The notes beneath the pieces are model-generated. The model saw only the letters and a program-made list of their open reading frames with translations. It was not told the origin of the DNA and made no database searches. From assembly GCF_016804325.1 (NCBI RefSeq), contig NZ_CP043627.1, positions 1,356,001 to 1,420,000 of the forward strand: 64,000 bases of DNA, written 5' to 3'. The stretch comes from Methylobacterium aquaticum (GTDB taxonomy: Bacteria; Pseudomonadota; Alphaproteobacteria; Rhizobiales; Beijerinckiaceae). Position 1 is the first letter of the stretch. Every line of letters starts with the position of its first letter. Made by a program: the position numbers and the translations under genes. This document shows, one piece after another, positions 55,725-64,000 of the stretch.

Positions 55725-55910
55725 ATGCCGTCGCCCCTGCCCCCGGGGACGCCGAGGACGGGCTGATCCCGCTCTCGGCGCTCCAGCACCACCTGTTCTG
55801 CCCGCGCCAGAATGCGCTCATCCACGTCGAGCGGCTCTGGGCCGAGGACGCGGCGACGGCGGAGGGGCGCCTCCTGCATGAGCGCGTCGATGCCGGCGAG
55901 GGCGAGGGCC
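55725..55910 (+). pseudogene. cas4: Cas4 N-terminal remnant
   Basis: The frame holding DGLIPLSALQHHLFCPRQNALIHVERLW and ATAEGRLLHERVDAGEGEG is the first 45 or so residues of type I-C Cas4, with the first iron-sulfur cysteine. No start codon opens this frame; adding one G in CCCCCGGGGACG would join it to ATG 55725 (PSPLPPGDAEDGL). The RecB nuclease part and the three C-terminal cysteines are missing, because the sequence passes directly into cas1 at 55910. Confidence 0.85.
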
Positions 55911-56723
55911 GGCCGCTTCCTCGCCCGGGTCGAGGGGCCGCGCAGCGGCAACGTGCTGCTGCGCCGCGCCCAGTATCGCGTCGCCGACGACGCACCGCGC
56001 GCCGCCGTCGTCGTGCGCGGCATCGTCACCGCGAACCAGCGGGCCGTCCTGCGGCGAGCCCTGCGCGACCACGGCGAGCGTCTGGACCCGGAGGCCGCCG
56101 CGGGCCTGTCGGCGGCGGAAGCCCGCCTGACCGACATCGCGCGGCGTGCCCTCACCGTCGACGCGGTCGACGGCTTGCGCGGCCTCGAGGGCGAGGCGGC
56201 CGCGCATTATTTCGGGGTCTTCCGGCACCTGATCCGCGTCGAGGATACCGCCTTCGTGTTCGGCGGGCGTTCCCGCCGGCCGCCCCTCGACCGGATCAAC
56301 GCCCTCTTGTCGTTTCTCTACGCGCTGCTCGGCCACGATTGCCGGTCGGCACTGGAGGCGCACGGCCTCGACCCGCAGGTCGGATATCTGCACGCCGACC
56401 GCCCGGGCCGCGCCAGCCTCGCCCTCGACCTGATGGAGGAACTGCGCCCCGTCCAGGCCGACAGGCTCGCCCTCAGCCTCGTCAACCGGCGGCAGCTCGG
56501 CGCGGAGGACTTCACCGTCGAGGAGGCGGGCGGCGTGCGGCTCACCGAGGCAGGCCGCAAGCGCGTCCTCGTCGCCTGGCAGGAGCGCAAGCGCGAGGAG
56601 TTGCGCCACCCCTTCCTCGACGAGACGATGCCGCTCGGCCTCGTCTGCCATGCCCAGGCGCAGATGTTGGCCCGGCACCTGCGCGGCGACCTCGACGGCT
56701 ACCCGGCCTTCGTCTGGAAGTGA
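55911..56723 (+). pseudogene. cas1: Cas1, N-terminally truncated
   Basis: From GRFLARVEGPRSGNVLLRRA on, this is a normal type I-C Cas1, including the catalytic glutamate region (GLEGEAAAHYF), histidine (GYLHADRPG) and aspartate (LALDLMEELRP), ending YPAFVWK. About the first 75-80 residues (the beta-sandwich dimer domain) are missing. The frame is open upstream to ATG 55812 but through unrelated Cas4 sequence, so any product would be a fusion of nonsense and Cas1. Integrase activity is unlikely. Confidence 0.85.
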
Positions 56724-56732
56724 GGCGGCACC

Positions 56733-57023
56733 ATGCTGATGCTCGTGGCCTACGACGTGAACACTGAATCCGCAGCCGGACGGCGCCGCCTGCGCCGCGT
56801 CGCCCGGGCCTGCCTCGATGACGGCCAGCGGGTGCAGAACTCGGTGTTCGAGTGCGAGGTCGAGCCTGCGCAATGGACGGCTTTGCGCGCTCGCCTCGTC
56901 GGCGAGATCGATCCGCAGCACGACTCGCTCCGCTTCTACCGCCTGGGCGCCGACGCGCGCGGGCGGATCGAGCACGTCGGCGCCAAGCCGATCCTCGATC
57001 TGGACGGACCGCTGCTCTTCTAG
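56733..57023 (+). CDS. cas2: Cas2, spacer-acquisition subunit
   Basis: 96-residue ferredoxin-fold dimer that bridges Cas1 dimers in spacer integration. MLVAYDVNTESAAGRRRLRRVARAC and QRVQNSVFECEVEPAQW are the family signatures. It is complete, 9 bp after cas1. With Cas1 broken it would have no partner unless one is encoded elsewhere. Confidence 0.92.
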   Translation: MLMLVAYDVNTESAAGRRRLRRVARACLDDGQRVQNSVFECEVEPAQWTALRARLVGEIDPQHDSLRFYRLGADARGRIEHVGAKPILDLDGPLLF

Positions 57024-57207
57024 CCGCATGCGCGAACCCCAAGCGGACGGCATTCGCTTCAGGCCTTCGCGCCACGCACAACCTGTTGCGATGATACGCT
57101 TTTCGATGCCGTGCCGAATCCCGTCGCATCGCGGAACGACTGCGCCCGCGAACGTTCGCGCACGCGCGTCAACTATCGTTTGTTGCACAAGTGGTTAGAG
57201 TGCCGGG
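57024..57207 (+). promoter_or_regulatory. CRISPR leader
   Basis: 184 bp between cas2 and the first repeat. The repeats decay at the far end of the array, so the leader must be on this side. Contains CAACTATCGTTTGTTGCACAAG just before the first repeat, less GC-rich than the surroundings, and the likely array promoter. Confidence 0.7.
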
Positions 57208-58230
57208 GTCGCCCTCTCACGGGGGCGCGGATCGAAACACCTGGCCGTTCGAGACCCGCCCGAGAGGCGCCAGGTCGCCCTCTCACGGGGGCGCGGATCG
57301 AAACCAGGACGGGAGCAGCCCCGATCCGCGGCTTGATTGTCGCCCTCTCACGGGGGCGCGGATCGAAACTCGGCCCAGAGGCCGTAGGCACTTTGGAACG
57401 GATGGGTCGCCCTCTCACGGGGGCGCGGATCGAAACACGAAAAACGTGACCTCGAACGGCCGGCTCAGGTCGTCGCCCTCTCACGGGGGCGCGGATCGAA
57501 ACCTGATCGTGCCCGCCCTGCTCTGGCCGCCCGATAGTCGCCCTCTCACGGGGGCGCGGATCGAAACTGTTCCGGCGGCGCCGGCCGGCGCAGGCCTACC
57601 TGTCGCCCTCTCACGGGGGCGCGGATCGAAACACGACGGTGGCGCCGATCGTCCAGGGTGAGCTGGTCGCCCTCTCACGGGGGCGCGGATCGAAACCCGG
57701 ATACGTGCAAGGTACTGGTGGCGGAGGGCTGGTCGCCCTCTCACGGGGGCGCGGATCGAAACTACTGCATCCATCGCCGCGACGGCGAGCACATGTCGCC
57801 CTCTCACGGGGGCGCGGATCGAAACACGGCCTACGGCGGCATCCGCGACCGGCTGACGGGGTCGCCCTCTCACGGGGGCGCGGATCGAAACTGATGCCGC
57901 TCATCACCTGGACGCCAGCCAATGGTCGCCCTCTCACGGGGGCGCGGATCGAAACATGTCGAGGCCGACGACCGCGGTGCCGTCGCACTGGTCGCCCTCT
58001 CACGGGTGCGCGGATCGAAACGGGGGCATGTCGATCAGCTTCTCGCTCCGGCGCAACGGCGACACGTCGCCCTCTCACGGGGGGCGCGGATCGAAACACC
58101 GTCCCGCTCGATCATCCGCTCGGTTTCGCCGGTCGCCCTCTCACGGGGGGCGCGGATCGAAACTCGGCCGGGTTGTCGGGCCGCGCCCATGCCAAGCATG
58201 TCGCCCTCCCACGAAGGCTTGGATCGGAAC
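57208..58230 (+). CRISPR. Type I-C CRISPR array, 16 repeats / 15 spacers
   Basis: The repeat is 31 bp, starting GTCGCCCTCTCACGGGGGCG and ending CGGATCGAAAC, with a palindromic CCC-TCTCAC-GGGG middle, of the type I-C class. Repeats begin at 57208, 57274, 57339, 57406, 57472, 57537, 57602, 57666, 57732, 57795, 57861, 57925, 57991, 58066, 58132 and 58200. The first twelve are identical. The thirteenth has one substitution, the next two carry an extra G (32 bp), and the last is strongly degenerate (CCACGAAGGCTTGGATCGGAAC). Spacers are 32-36 bp except one of 44 bp (58022-58065). Transcription is plus strand from the cas2 side. Confidence 0.97.
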
Positions 58231-58266
58231 ACTATCGCCGCCCGCACAGCCGACGCAGGTGCGGCT

Positions 58267-60540
58267 TCACGCGATGATGTTGTCTTCCGGTGCGCGGTCG
58301 GCATCGTCCTCCAGTCTCAGGCCGGTCTGCGGATCGTAGAACGCCAAGTCGTCGAGCCGCAGCAGAGTGCCTTCGAGCGCAGCATGGATGGGCCGCAGGC
58401 GGCCGAGAGCCAGCCATCGCGCGCGCAGCTTGGGCGGAATGGGAACGAGGTAGGCCTGGAGGCGGCGCAGATCATCGCCGAGGGGACGGTCCATGGCGGC
58501 GATCCGGTCGAGCAGGACGTCCGCCCGGTCGTCGTCGGGACCGGACCGCCACGGAACGATGACCGGCTCCATCGTGTCGTCGATGACGCGAAAGGCTCGG
58601 GCGATGCTGGCGAACGGGAAGGCCTGCGTCTTCGCCCGCTCGGCGATGGCGGGCAGGATCGGCCAGATCTCCCCGTCGAGGCGAGGCGCATCGAAGGCGT
58701 CCTCACCTTTGCGCCAGTAGAGTTCCGTAAAGTAGGCTCGGATGGCATCGGGCGCGAGCGGGTCGCGTCCCGTTCCGAGGACCGCTTCGGCGGCACGCCG
58801 GACCGCGTCGAGCGCACGGGGCGGCGGCGCGTCGGCCGGCTCGAACACGACCACCCGGCCGGGGCCGTCCCGCATGCCCTCGCGATTGCACCGTCCCGCG
58901 GCCTGGGCCACGGCGTCGAGGCCGGCCGTGGCGCGCCAGACCTCCGGCAGGTCGATGTCGACGCCCGCCTCGATCAGCGAGGTGCTGACGATCCTCATCG
59001 GGCCGCCGTCGCGCAAGGCGGCCCGGGCGCCGTCGAGCACGGCCCGGCGATGGCGCGGGCACAGGAGGGTGCTGAGATGGACGGCGCCCGGCAGGTGCGC
59101 GATGCGATCGAACAGGATCTTGGCGTGCCGGCGGCTGTTGACGATGCAGAGCATCTGCGGAACCTCGCCGAAGCGCCGCGCCACCGTCTCGTCGGGGGTC
59201 GGACCGGCGAGCCGCTCGACCGCGACCCGTCGCAGCGCACGGGAGAGCCGAGGCGGATCGGGGGCGAGTTCGCGGGTGTCGTCGACCGGCAGCCCCGCCT
59301 TGAAGCCGTCGACCTGGCGCAGGGCGGGCTGCGTCGCCGTGCAGAGCACGATGCTGGCGCCGTAATTGCGGCTCAACTCCTCGATCGCGGCCAGGCACGG
59401 CCGGATCAACGGCAGGGGCAGCGCCTGCGCCTCGTCGAGCACGATGACGCTCCGGGCGAGGTTGTGCAGCTTGCGGCAGCGCGAGGTGCGGTTCGCGAAC
59501 AGGCTCTCGAAGAGCTGCACCGCCGTGGTGACGACCACGGGTGCGTCCCAGTTCTCGGCCGCACGGCGCAGACGCGAGACCGGATCGAGGCCGATTCCCC
59601 CGTCCAGGGCCCGGTCCGCCGCGTCCTGCCAGTCGAAGGTGGCGTGGTGCTCGAGGATGCCCGCTTCCTCTCCGAGGGCGGAGCGGAACACGGCGGCGGT
59701 CTGCTCGATGATCGCGGTGAACGGCGCCACGTGGACGACCCGGCGCAGGCCGTGCCGCGCCGCGTGATCGAGGGCGAAGGTGAGGGAGGCCAGCGTCTTC
59801 CCGCCGCCCGTCGGCACCGTGAGGGTGAAGAGGCCCGGTGTCATGGCCGCCCGCTCGCGAACGGCCGCCAGCACCTCGGCCCGCACGGAGTTGACCAGGC
59901 CGGGGCGGGCCTGTGCCGACAGCCCGTCCATATGGGCGCGGAGCCGTGCCTGGAGAACGGCGATCGCGGGGTAGCCTCCGCGGGGGACCGGCCGGGCGCC
60001 GGCGTAGAAGCGCTCGGTCTCCAGGAAGTCGGCGTCGACCAGGCAGGAAAAGAGCATCCGCGTGAGGAACGCATCGGTGAAGCCCGGCAGTCCGCTCCGG
60101 GCGAAGCGCCGCGTCGGTCCCACCCCCCTCATCGGCGGGAGCGCCGCGGCATGGCTCTGCCAGCCCTCGAAGGCGGGGATCCCGGTCTGGCGCGCATCGA
60201 GCCGGGCATCGATCTTGTCGCCGTCGTCAAGGCCCGCGTGGTGGCCGGCGACGATGGTGGCGAGCATCCGCCCGACCGCACCGGGATACTCGGCCACCGC
60301 CACCCGGGCGCCCGCCGTCGAGTGATCGCAGCTGGAGGCAAGGCCGCGCAGGTAGGACTGGAACGCTTCCGACGCCTTGCCGACGTCGTGCAGCGTGCCG
60401 GCCAGTCGCGCCAGCTCACCCCAGCCGAAGACGTCGGCGAAGCGCGCCGCCGTGTCGCCGACCCGGGCGAGATGATCGGCCAGGGGTTCCCACTGCGTGG
60501 TCGCCTGGCCCGGCACCGAGTGAGCATAGACCCCGTTCAT
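58267..60540 (-). CDS. cas3: Type I-C Cas3 helicase-nuclease
   Basis: 757-residue effector recruited by Cascade to unwind and shred DNA. The N-terminal HD nuclease has the HD pair in LHDVGKASEAFQ and a second metal site VAGHHAGL. The SF2 helicase has Walker A VPTGGGKTLAS, motif II as DEAQ (VLDEAQALP), CTATQPALRQ and motif VI region AQAAGRCNREG. ATG 60540 is chosen. It lies beyond the array on the opposite strand and ends 36 bp from the last repeat, whereas in most I-C loci cas3 precedes cas5 in the same operon. Confidence 0.93.
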   Translation of the reverse strand: MNGVYAHSVPGQATTQWEPLADHLARVGDTAARFADVFGWGELARLAGTLHDVGKASEAFQSYLRGLASSCDHSTAGARVAVAEYPGAVGRMLATIVAGHHAGLDDGDKIDARLDARQTGIPAFEGWQSHAAALPPMRGVGPTRRFARSGLPGFTDAFLTRMLFSCLVDADFLETERFYAGARPVPRGGYPAIAVLQARLRAHMDGLSAQARPGLVNSVRAEVLAAVRERAAMTPGLFTLTVPTGGGKTLASLTFALDHAARHGLRRVVHVAPFTAIIEQTAAVFRSALGEEAGILEHHATFDWQDAADRALDGGIGLDPVSRLRRAAENWDAPVVVTTAVQLFESLFANRTSRCRKLHNLARSVIVLDEAQALPLPLIRPCLAAIEELSRNYGASIVLCTATQPALRQVDGFKAGLPVDDTRELAPDPPRLSRALRRVAVERLAGPTPDETVARRFGEVPQMLCIVNSRRHAKILFDRIAHLPGAVHLSTLLCPRHRRAVLDGARAALRDGGPMRIVSTSLIEAGVDIDLPEVWRATAGLDAVAQAAGRCNREGMRDGPGRVVVFEPADAPPPRALDAVRRAAEAVLGTGRDPLAPDAIRAYFTELYWRKGEDAFDAPRLDGEIWPILPAIAERAKTQAFPFASIARAFRVIDDTMEPVIVPWRSGPDDDRADVLLDRIAAMDRPLGDDLRRLQAYLVPIPPKLRARWLALGRLRPIHAALEGTLLRLDDLAFYDPQTGLRLEDDADRAPEDNIIA

Positions 60541-60807
60541 GCCCGCTGAGCTCCTCACGTCGCAGGGACCGCCGCGACGGCGACGTTAGACCAGCACAGG
60601 CGCAGCCGGCGCACCAGCGGCACACGGCGTCGGCCGCGCCGCAAACCATCCGTACCGCCGGCCCCTCCCCTTCCCCGGCGCTCCCGACGCACTTCGACCG
60701 TATGACCTTTGCCTGCGGAGCCTCGGCTCGGATCCCTTTGAGCGGACGCGCAGGCCCTTTCCCTGTTGCGCTCCGCCCCGAGCCGGGCTACAGAGGCTTC
60801 GCGGTCA

Positions 60808-60884
60808 GCACCCGTAGCTCAGCTGGATAGAGCGTTGCCCTCCGAAGGCAAAGGTCACACGTTCGAATCGTGTCGGGTGCGCCA
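60808..60884 (+). tRNA. tRNA-Arg (anticodon CCG)
   Basis: 77-nt cloverleaf. Acceptor GCACCCG (60808-60814) pairs with CGGGTGC (60874-60880), anticodon CCG at 60842-60844, T-arm ACACGTTCGAATCGTGT, encoded CCA at 60882-60884. Confidence 0.96.
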
Positions 60885-61382
60885 CTCTTCTTAATGCTTT
60901 AATAAGTTTTGTATGCTCCTGTTAAGGACCGGGGATATCGCTGGTCTACAGGGGGAGTTTCGACCCCTGCGCATTGCAGGCGGCTCGTGGCGGTAGGGTG
61001 GGCACGTTCTGGTGTTCACTTTCCATCCCACGTTTTCGCCGATGTTCGGACGCAACAGGCCCTTGTCACGTCCCTGTCTCCGGCGACCTCGCGCGTTTCA
61101 GTGCCTTGTGTCCCACGCCGCGCCCATCCAAGCTTGGCTGCTGTCCAACGCCCAACATGTTGGGCGCAAAACGCGCGAGAGAGGCAATGGACGGCCGGAG
61201 CCATTGTCCCAGTCAGCAGATGTCGGTCTCCCCTGGTTTCGAGCCTGTATGGGAGTCTCTGATGCGGCTCGAAGTAGAACTGGGATTGCCCCGTTTTTGT
61301 AGTTCTTGCTCACTTTGCGTGATGGCGGTGGATCGCCTCGGGCCGATGATGGTCTGATCCGCCCTCCCCATCGTGGGAGGCA
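60885..61382. other. Non-coding stretch between tRNA-Arg and IS remnant
   Basis: About 500 bp of lower GC content with no convincing gene. It includes the perfect 18-bp palindrome CGCCCAACATGTTGGGCG (61149-61166) and a hairpin CAATGG...CCATTG near 61185-61206. It probably contains the left end of the transposable element. Confidence 0.4.
61149..61166. repeat. Perfect 18-bp palindrome
   Basis: CGCCCAACATGTTGGGCG is its own reverse complement. It could be a regulator site or part of a transposon end; no second copy was noticed in the window. Confidence 0.6.
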
Positions 61383-62074
61383 TGAACCTTCTCTTCGCCA
61401 TCCCCGAATGCCGTGTTGCGCATCTCGTCGAACGACACGACGATCACCTCGTCGTCCCGGTGCGACTGGACGCAGCCACAGGCTGCTGCCCAGAATGCGG
61501 GCATGCGAGCCGGTCCGTCCATAGCCGCTACCACCGCCACCCCTCCGATCTGCCGTTGTCAACATCGCAGACCAAGCTCCGCGTCGAGGTGCGGCGGTTC
61601 TACTGCCTCAACCCGACCTGCCGACGCCGGACCTTCGCGAAGACGCCTGTGGACCTCCTCGCACCGCGCGCCCGGCGCACGCGGCGGCTCGGCGCGGCAC
61701 AGGCCCGGCCTCGCCTGCGGCGGTGCGGGCGGCGCGCGTCTTATCGCGCACTTCCATATGCCGGCAAGCCGCGCGACCGTGCTGCGGCTCGTCACCCGCA
61801 TGCCGATGCCCGACCCGCCGGCTCCCATCCGGGTCGGCATCGACGACTGGGGATCAGGAAGGGCCGCCGCTACGGCACGATCGTCGTCGACCTCGACCGT
61901 CGCCGCGTCATCGATCTCCTCCCGGATTGTACGGCACCCACGGTAGCCGGCTGGCTCGACCGCTCGTCCCGCCCGGCAACTGAACCGCTCCGGGTTTTTC
62001 GGAGTCTGGTTGGCTTGGGTCAGGCCGCCGAGGGGCGGATTCGGTCTCAGGCAGATCCTAAGCCGTTCGTCTAA
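61383..62074 (+). pseudogene. Truncated ISL3-family transposase
   Basis: The start gives LLFAIPECRVAHLVERHDDHLVV, and the ISL3 zinc-binding segment CCPECGHASRSVHSRYHR followed by RRFYCLNPTCRRRTFAK. After about 61690 the frame is disturbed (the DDE-domain start RVGIDDWG appears in the next frame), then RKGRRYGTIVVDLDRRRVIDLLPD returns to the first frame. The match ends near 61960 (APTVAGWLDR), well short of the about 400 residues of a complete ISL3 transposase. The right end is missing, so the element is dead. Confidence 0.8.
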
Positions 62075-62171
62075 GGGCAGGCCGCCTCGACTTGCCGATA
62101 CAAAAGGCGACGAGCAACGCGGCCCCATGACCAAAGTCGGGGTACGACGGAGCCTTGAGGGAGGAGCCGCC

Positions 62172-63791
62172 ATGGGATCCGACGAAACGCTCGCCGGGCG
62201 GGACACGCATGCGGGGCACGAGGCCGCGCGCGCACGGCGCGACACGATCTCCGACGCCCTGCGGCGCACGGCGCGACGCTATCGCGACCGCAACGCCCTG
62301 TCCTTCGGCGACCGGCGCTGGAGCTTCGCCGGCCTCGACCGCGCCGTCGACCGGGTCGCCCGCGGCCTGCTGGAGACCGGCCTGATCCGGGGCGACCGGC
62401 TCGGGGCGCTGGGGCGCAACTCGGATGCCTACCTGATCCTGTGGCTCGCCTGCGCCCGCGCCGGGCTGATCCACGTCCCGGTCAACTACGCGCTGACCGG
62501 GCGCGAGTTGCGCTACATCGTCGAGCAGTCCGGCGCCCGGGCCCTGATCGTCGATCCGGCGCTCGCGGGGACTGCCCGCGAGACCCTGGACGCGGCGAAC
62601 GGCCCGTGGTTCGGCACCCTGTTCGGCGGCGGCACCGGCTTCGACGTGCTGCGTCTCGCGCAAGGCGACGGCGATCCGGAGCCGGTCGACGTCCGGATCG
62701 CCGACGACGATGTGGTGCAGCTTCTCTACACCTCCGGCACCACCGCGGCGCCGAAGGGCGCCATGATGACGAGCCGGTGCCTGCTGGCCGAATACCTCAG
62801 CTGCATCATCGCCCTCGATTTCGGCCCCGGCGACCGGGCGCTGGCCGCCCTGCCGCTCTACCACACGGCGCAGATGCACGCCTTCACCATGCCCCAGCTG
62901 CTCGCCGGGGCCGAGACGGTGCTGATCGAGGCCCCTGCCCCGGAGACCTGCCTGCGCCTGATCGAGGAGCATCGCCTCACCTCGTTCTTCGCGCCGCCGA
63001 CGGTCTGGATCAGCCTGCTGCGCTCGCCCGACTTCGCCCGGCGGGACCTCTCCTCCCTGCGCCACGTGTATTACGGCGCCTCGATCATGCCGGTGCCCGT
63101 GCTGGAGGAGTTGCGCACCCGCCTGCCCGGCGCAAGGCCCTACAATTGCTACGGCCAGAGCGAGATCGCCCCGCTCGCCACGGTTCTGCGGCCCGAGGAG
63201 CACGATGCCCGCCCGGCCTCCTGCGGCCGCCCGGTGTTCAATGTCGAGACCCGGGTGGTCGACGACGCCCTCCAGGACGTGGCCCCGGGCGAGCGCGGCG
63301 AGATCGTGCACCGCTCGGCCCAGCTGATGGCCGGGTACTGGGACAAGCCGGAGGAGACCGAAGAGGCGTTTCGCGGCGGCTGGTTCCATTCGGGCGACGT
63401 CGGGATCATGGACGAGGCCGGCTACATCACGGTGGTCGACCGAGTGAAGGACGTGATCAAGACCGGCGGTACCATCGTGGCGAGCCGCGAGGTCGAGGAG
63501 GTGCTGTTCACCCATCCGAGCGTGTCGGAGGTGGCGGTGATCGCCCTGCCCCATCCGCGCTGGATCGAGGCGGTGACGGCAATCGTCGTGCTGCGGCCGG
63601 GGACCAGCGCCGGGGCCGAGGAACTGATCGCCCATTGCCGCACCGGGCTGGCGCCGTTCAAGGTTCCAAAGCGCATCCTGTTCCAGGAGGATCTGCCCCG
63701 CAACACCGCCGGCAAGCTGCTCAAGCGGGAATTACGGGCGCAGTACGGGACGCTCGCCTGGCCGGGCGACGAGGCGCAAGGCGCGGCGTGA
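62172..63791 (+). CDS. Acyl-CoA synthetase (AMP-forming)
   Basis: 539-residue member of the adenylate-forming family that activates a carboxylic acid as its CoA thioester through an acyl-AMP. Motif A3 LLYTSGTTAAPKGAMMTS, A5 NCYGQSEIAP, A7/A8 FHSGDVGIMDEAGYITVVDRVKDVIKTGG, and A10 lysine in NTAGKLLKREL are all present. ATG 62172 follows GGGAGGAG and matches the domain start. The sequence resembles medium-chain or aromatic acyl-CoA ligases (FadD13-like). No pathway partner is visible in the window. Confidence 0.88.
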   Translation: MGSDETLAGRDTHAGHEAARARRDTISDALRRTARRYRDRNALSFGDRRWSFAGLDRAVDRVARGLLETGLIRGDRLGALGRNSDAYLILWLACARAGLIHVPVNYALTGRELRYIVEQSGARALIVDPALAGTARETLDAANGPWFGTLFGGGTGFDVLRLAQGDGDPEPVDVRIADDDVVQLLYTSGTTAAPKGAMMTSRCLLAEYLSCIIALDFGPGDRALAALPLYHTAQMHAFTMPQLLAGAETVLIEAPAPETCLRLIEEHRLTSFFAPPTVWISLLRSPDFARRDLSSLRHVYYGASIMPVPVLEELRTRLPGARPYNCYGQSEIAPLATVLRPEEHDARPASCGRPVFNVETRVVDDALQDVAPGERGEIVHRSAQLMAGYWDKPEETEEAFRGGWFHSGDVGIMDEAGYITVVDRVKDVIKTGGTIVASREVEEVLFTHPSVSEVAVIALPHPRWIEAVTAIVVLRPGTSAGAEELIAHCRTGLAPFKVPKRILFQEDLPRNTAGKLLKRELRAQYGTLAWPGDEAQGAA

Positions 63792-63854
63792 GTGGACCGG
63801 GCCTGCGGACGTCCTCCCGGGGAGACGCAAGGCCGGCCCGTCAGCCGTCTCGGG

Positions 63855-64000
63855 TCAGGTCGTGACCGCTATCCGGAGCGGCGCATAGGTCGCCCGGTAG
63901 CTGCGCGGCCCGATCAGAGGGAGCAGCAGGTTCCGGGCCCAATCCGGCATCGTCGCCGTACGCGACAGGCGATCGGTCATGGCCTGGACATGGGCGACCC
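63855..64000 (-). CDS. C-terminus of unidentified protein, 5' part outside window
   Basis: The minus-strand frame entering from the right edge reads AHVQAMTDRLSRTATMPDWA followed by RNLLLPLIGPRSYRATYAPLR and stops at 63855. It is convergent with the acyl-CoA synthetase gene. 48 residues are too few to name the family. Confidence 0.55.
   Translation of the reverse strand, partial: VAHVQAMTDRLSRTATMPDWARNLLLPLIGPRSYRATYAPLRIAVTT

Noticed and set aside
57111..58339. Open frames with repeating proteins over 57100-58300
   Set aside because: They are translations of the CRISPR repeats (SRGRGSK, LTGARIET) and not genes.
60974..61357. 127-codon open frame upstream of the ISL3 element
   Set aside because: Cysteine- and proline-rich without homology I recognise, and no ribosome site; it is more likely non-coding transposon end sequence.

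Overview
The window is about 70% GC, with alphaproteobacterial gene content: an aromatic O-demethylation operon, many ABC importers, Tat-exported binding proteins, and palindromic intergenic repeats of the kinds common in Rhizobiales. Methylobacterium or a close relative is the most likely source, but this is an inference from style and gene content because no rRNA is present. The window looks like ordinary chromosome with a few accessory blocks.

Layout. 1-665: end of a secreted-protein gene, a dispersed repeat and tRNA-Asn. 736-5980: a vanillate-type O-demethylase locus (frameshifted AraC regulator, vanA, vanB, aromatic-acid MFS transporter). 6047-8493: a DUF2087 protein, an acyltransferase-3 protein and a decayed insertion-sequence remnant. 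8579-13576: a small unknown gene, serine O-acetyltransferase, a family 2B encapsulin shell with a cNMP-binding domain, and a cysteine desulfurase with a long disordered N-terminus. This is a sulfur-related protein nanocompartment operon. 13631-16460: VOC protein, PNPOx-like protein and a frameshifted GNAT gene. 16461-19555: polar amino-acid ABC importer. 19815-22841: glycine-betaine/proline type ABC importer in which the ATPase CBS tail is frameshifted. 23577-27246: an HTH regulator behind an array of 21-bp spaced operators, a class GN sortase and its VIT/VWA substrate. 27567-32763: LysE exporter, DapA-like aldolase, TcuA-like flavoprotein, GntR regulator and a pentapeptide-repeat channel. 33017-35593: SsuABC/TauABC-type importer. 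35880-44763: amide/branched-chain type importer followed by amidase, monooxygenase and GMC oxidoreductase. 44935-51399: outer-membrane protein, second amidase, frameshifted AraC regulator, L,D-transpeptidase and polysaccharide deacetylase.

52292-60540 is a type I-C CRISPR-Cas locus in decay. cas5c, cas7c and cas2 are intact. cas8c carries an in-frame amber codon but keeps a well-formed internal start for Cas11c. A deletion has joined the beginning of cas4 to the last three quarters of cas1. A 16-repeat array follows cas2, and cas3 lies beyond the array on the opposite strand. 60808-64000 holds tRNA-Arg, a truncated ISL3-type element, an acyl-CoA synthetase and the end of an unidentified gene.

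Two themes cross the window. First, several genes are broken by what looks like loss of one base in a short G/C run (both AraC genes, GNAT, proV, cas4), so either the assembly has indel errors or these genes are decaying. Second, several families of palindromic repeats sit between genes, nest in each other, and in places supply the stop codon of the neighbouring gene.
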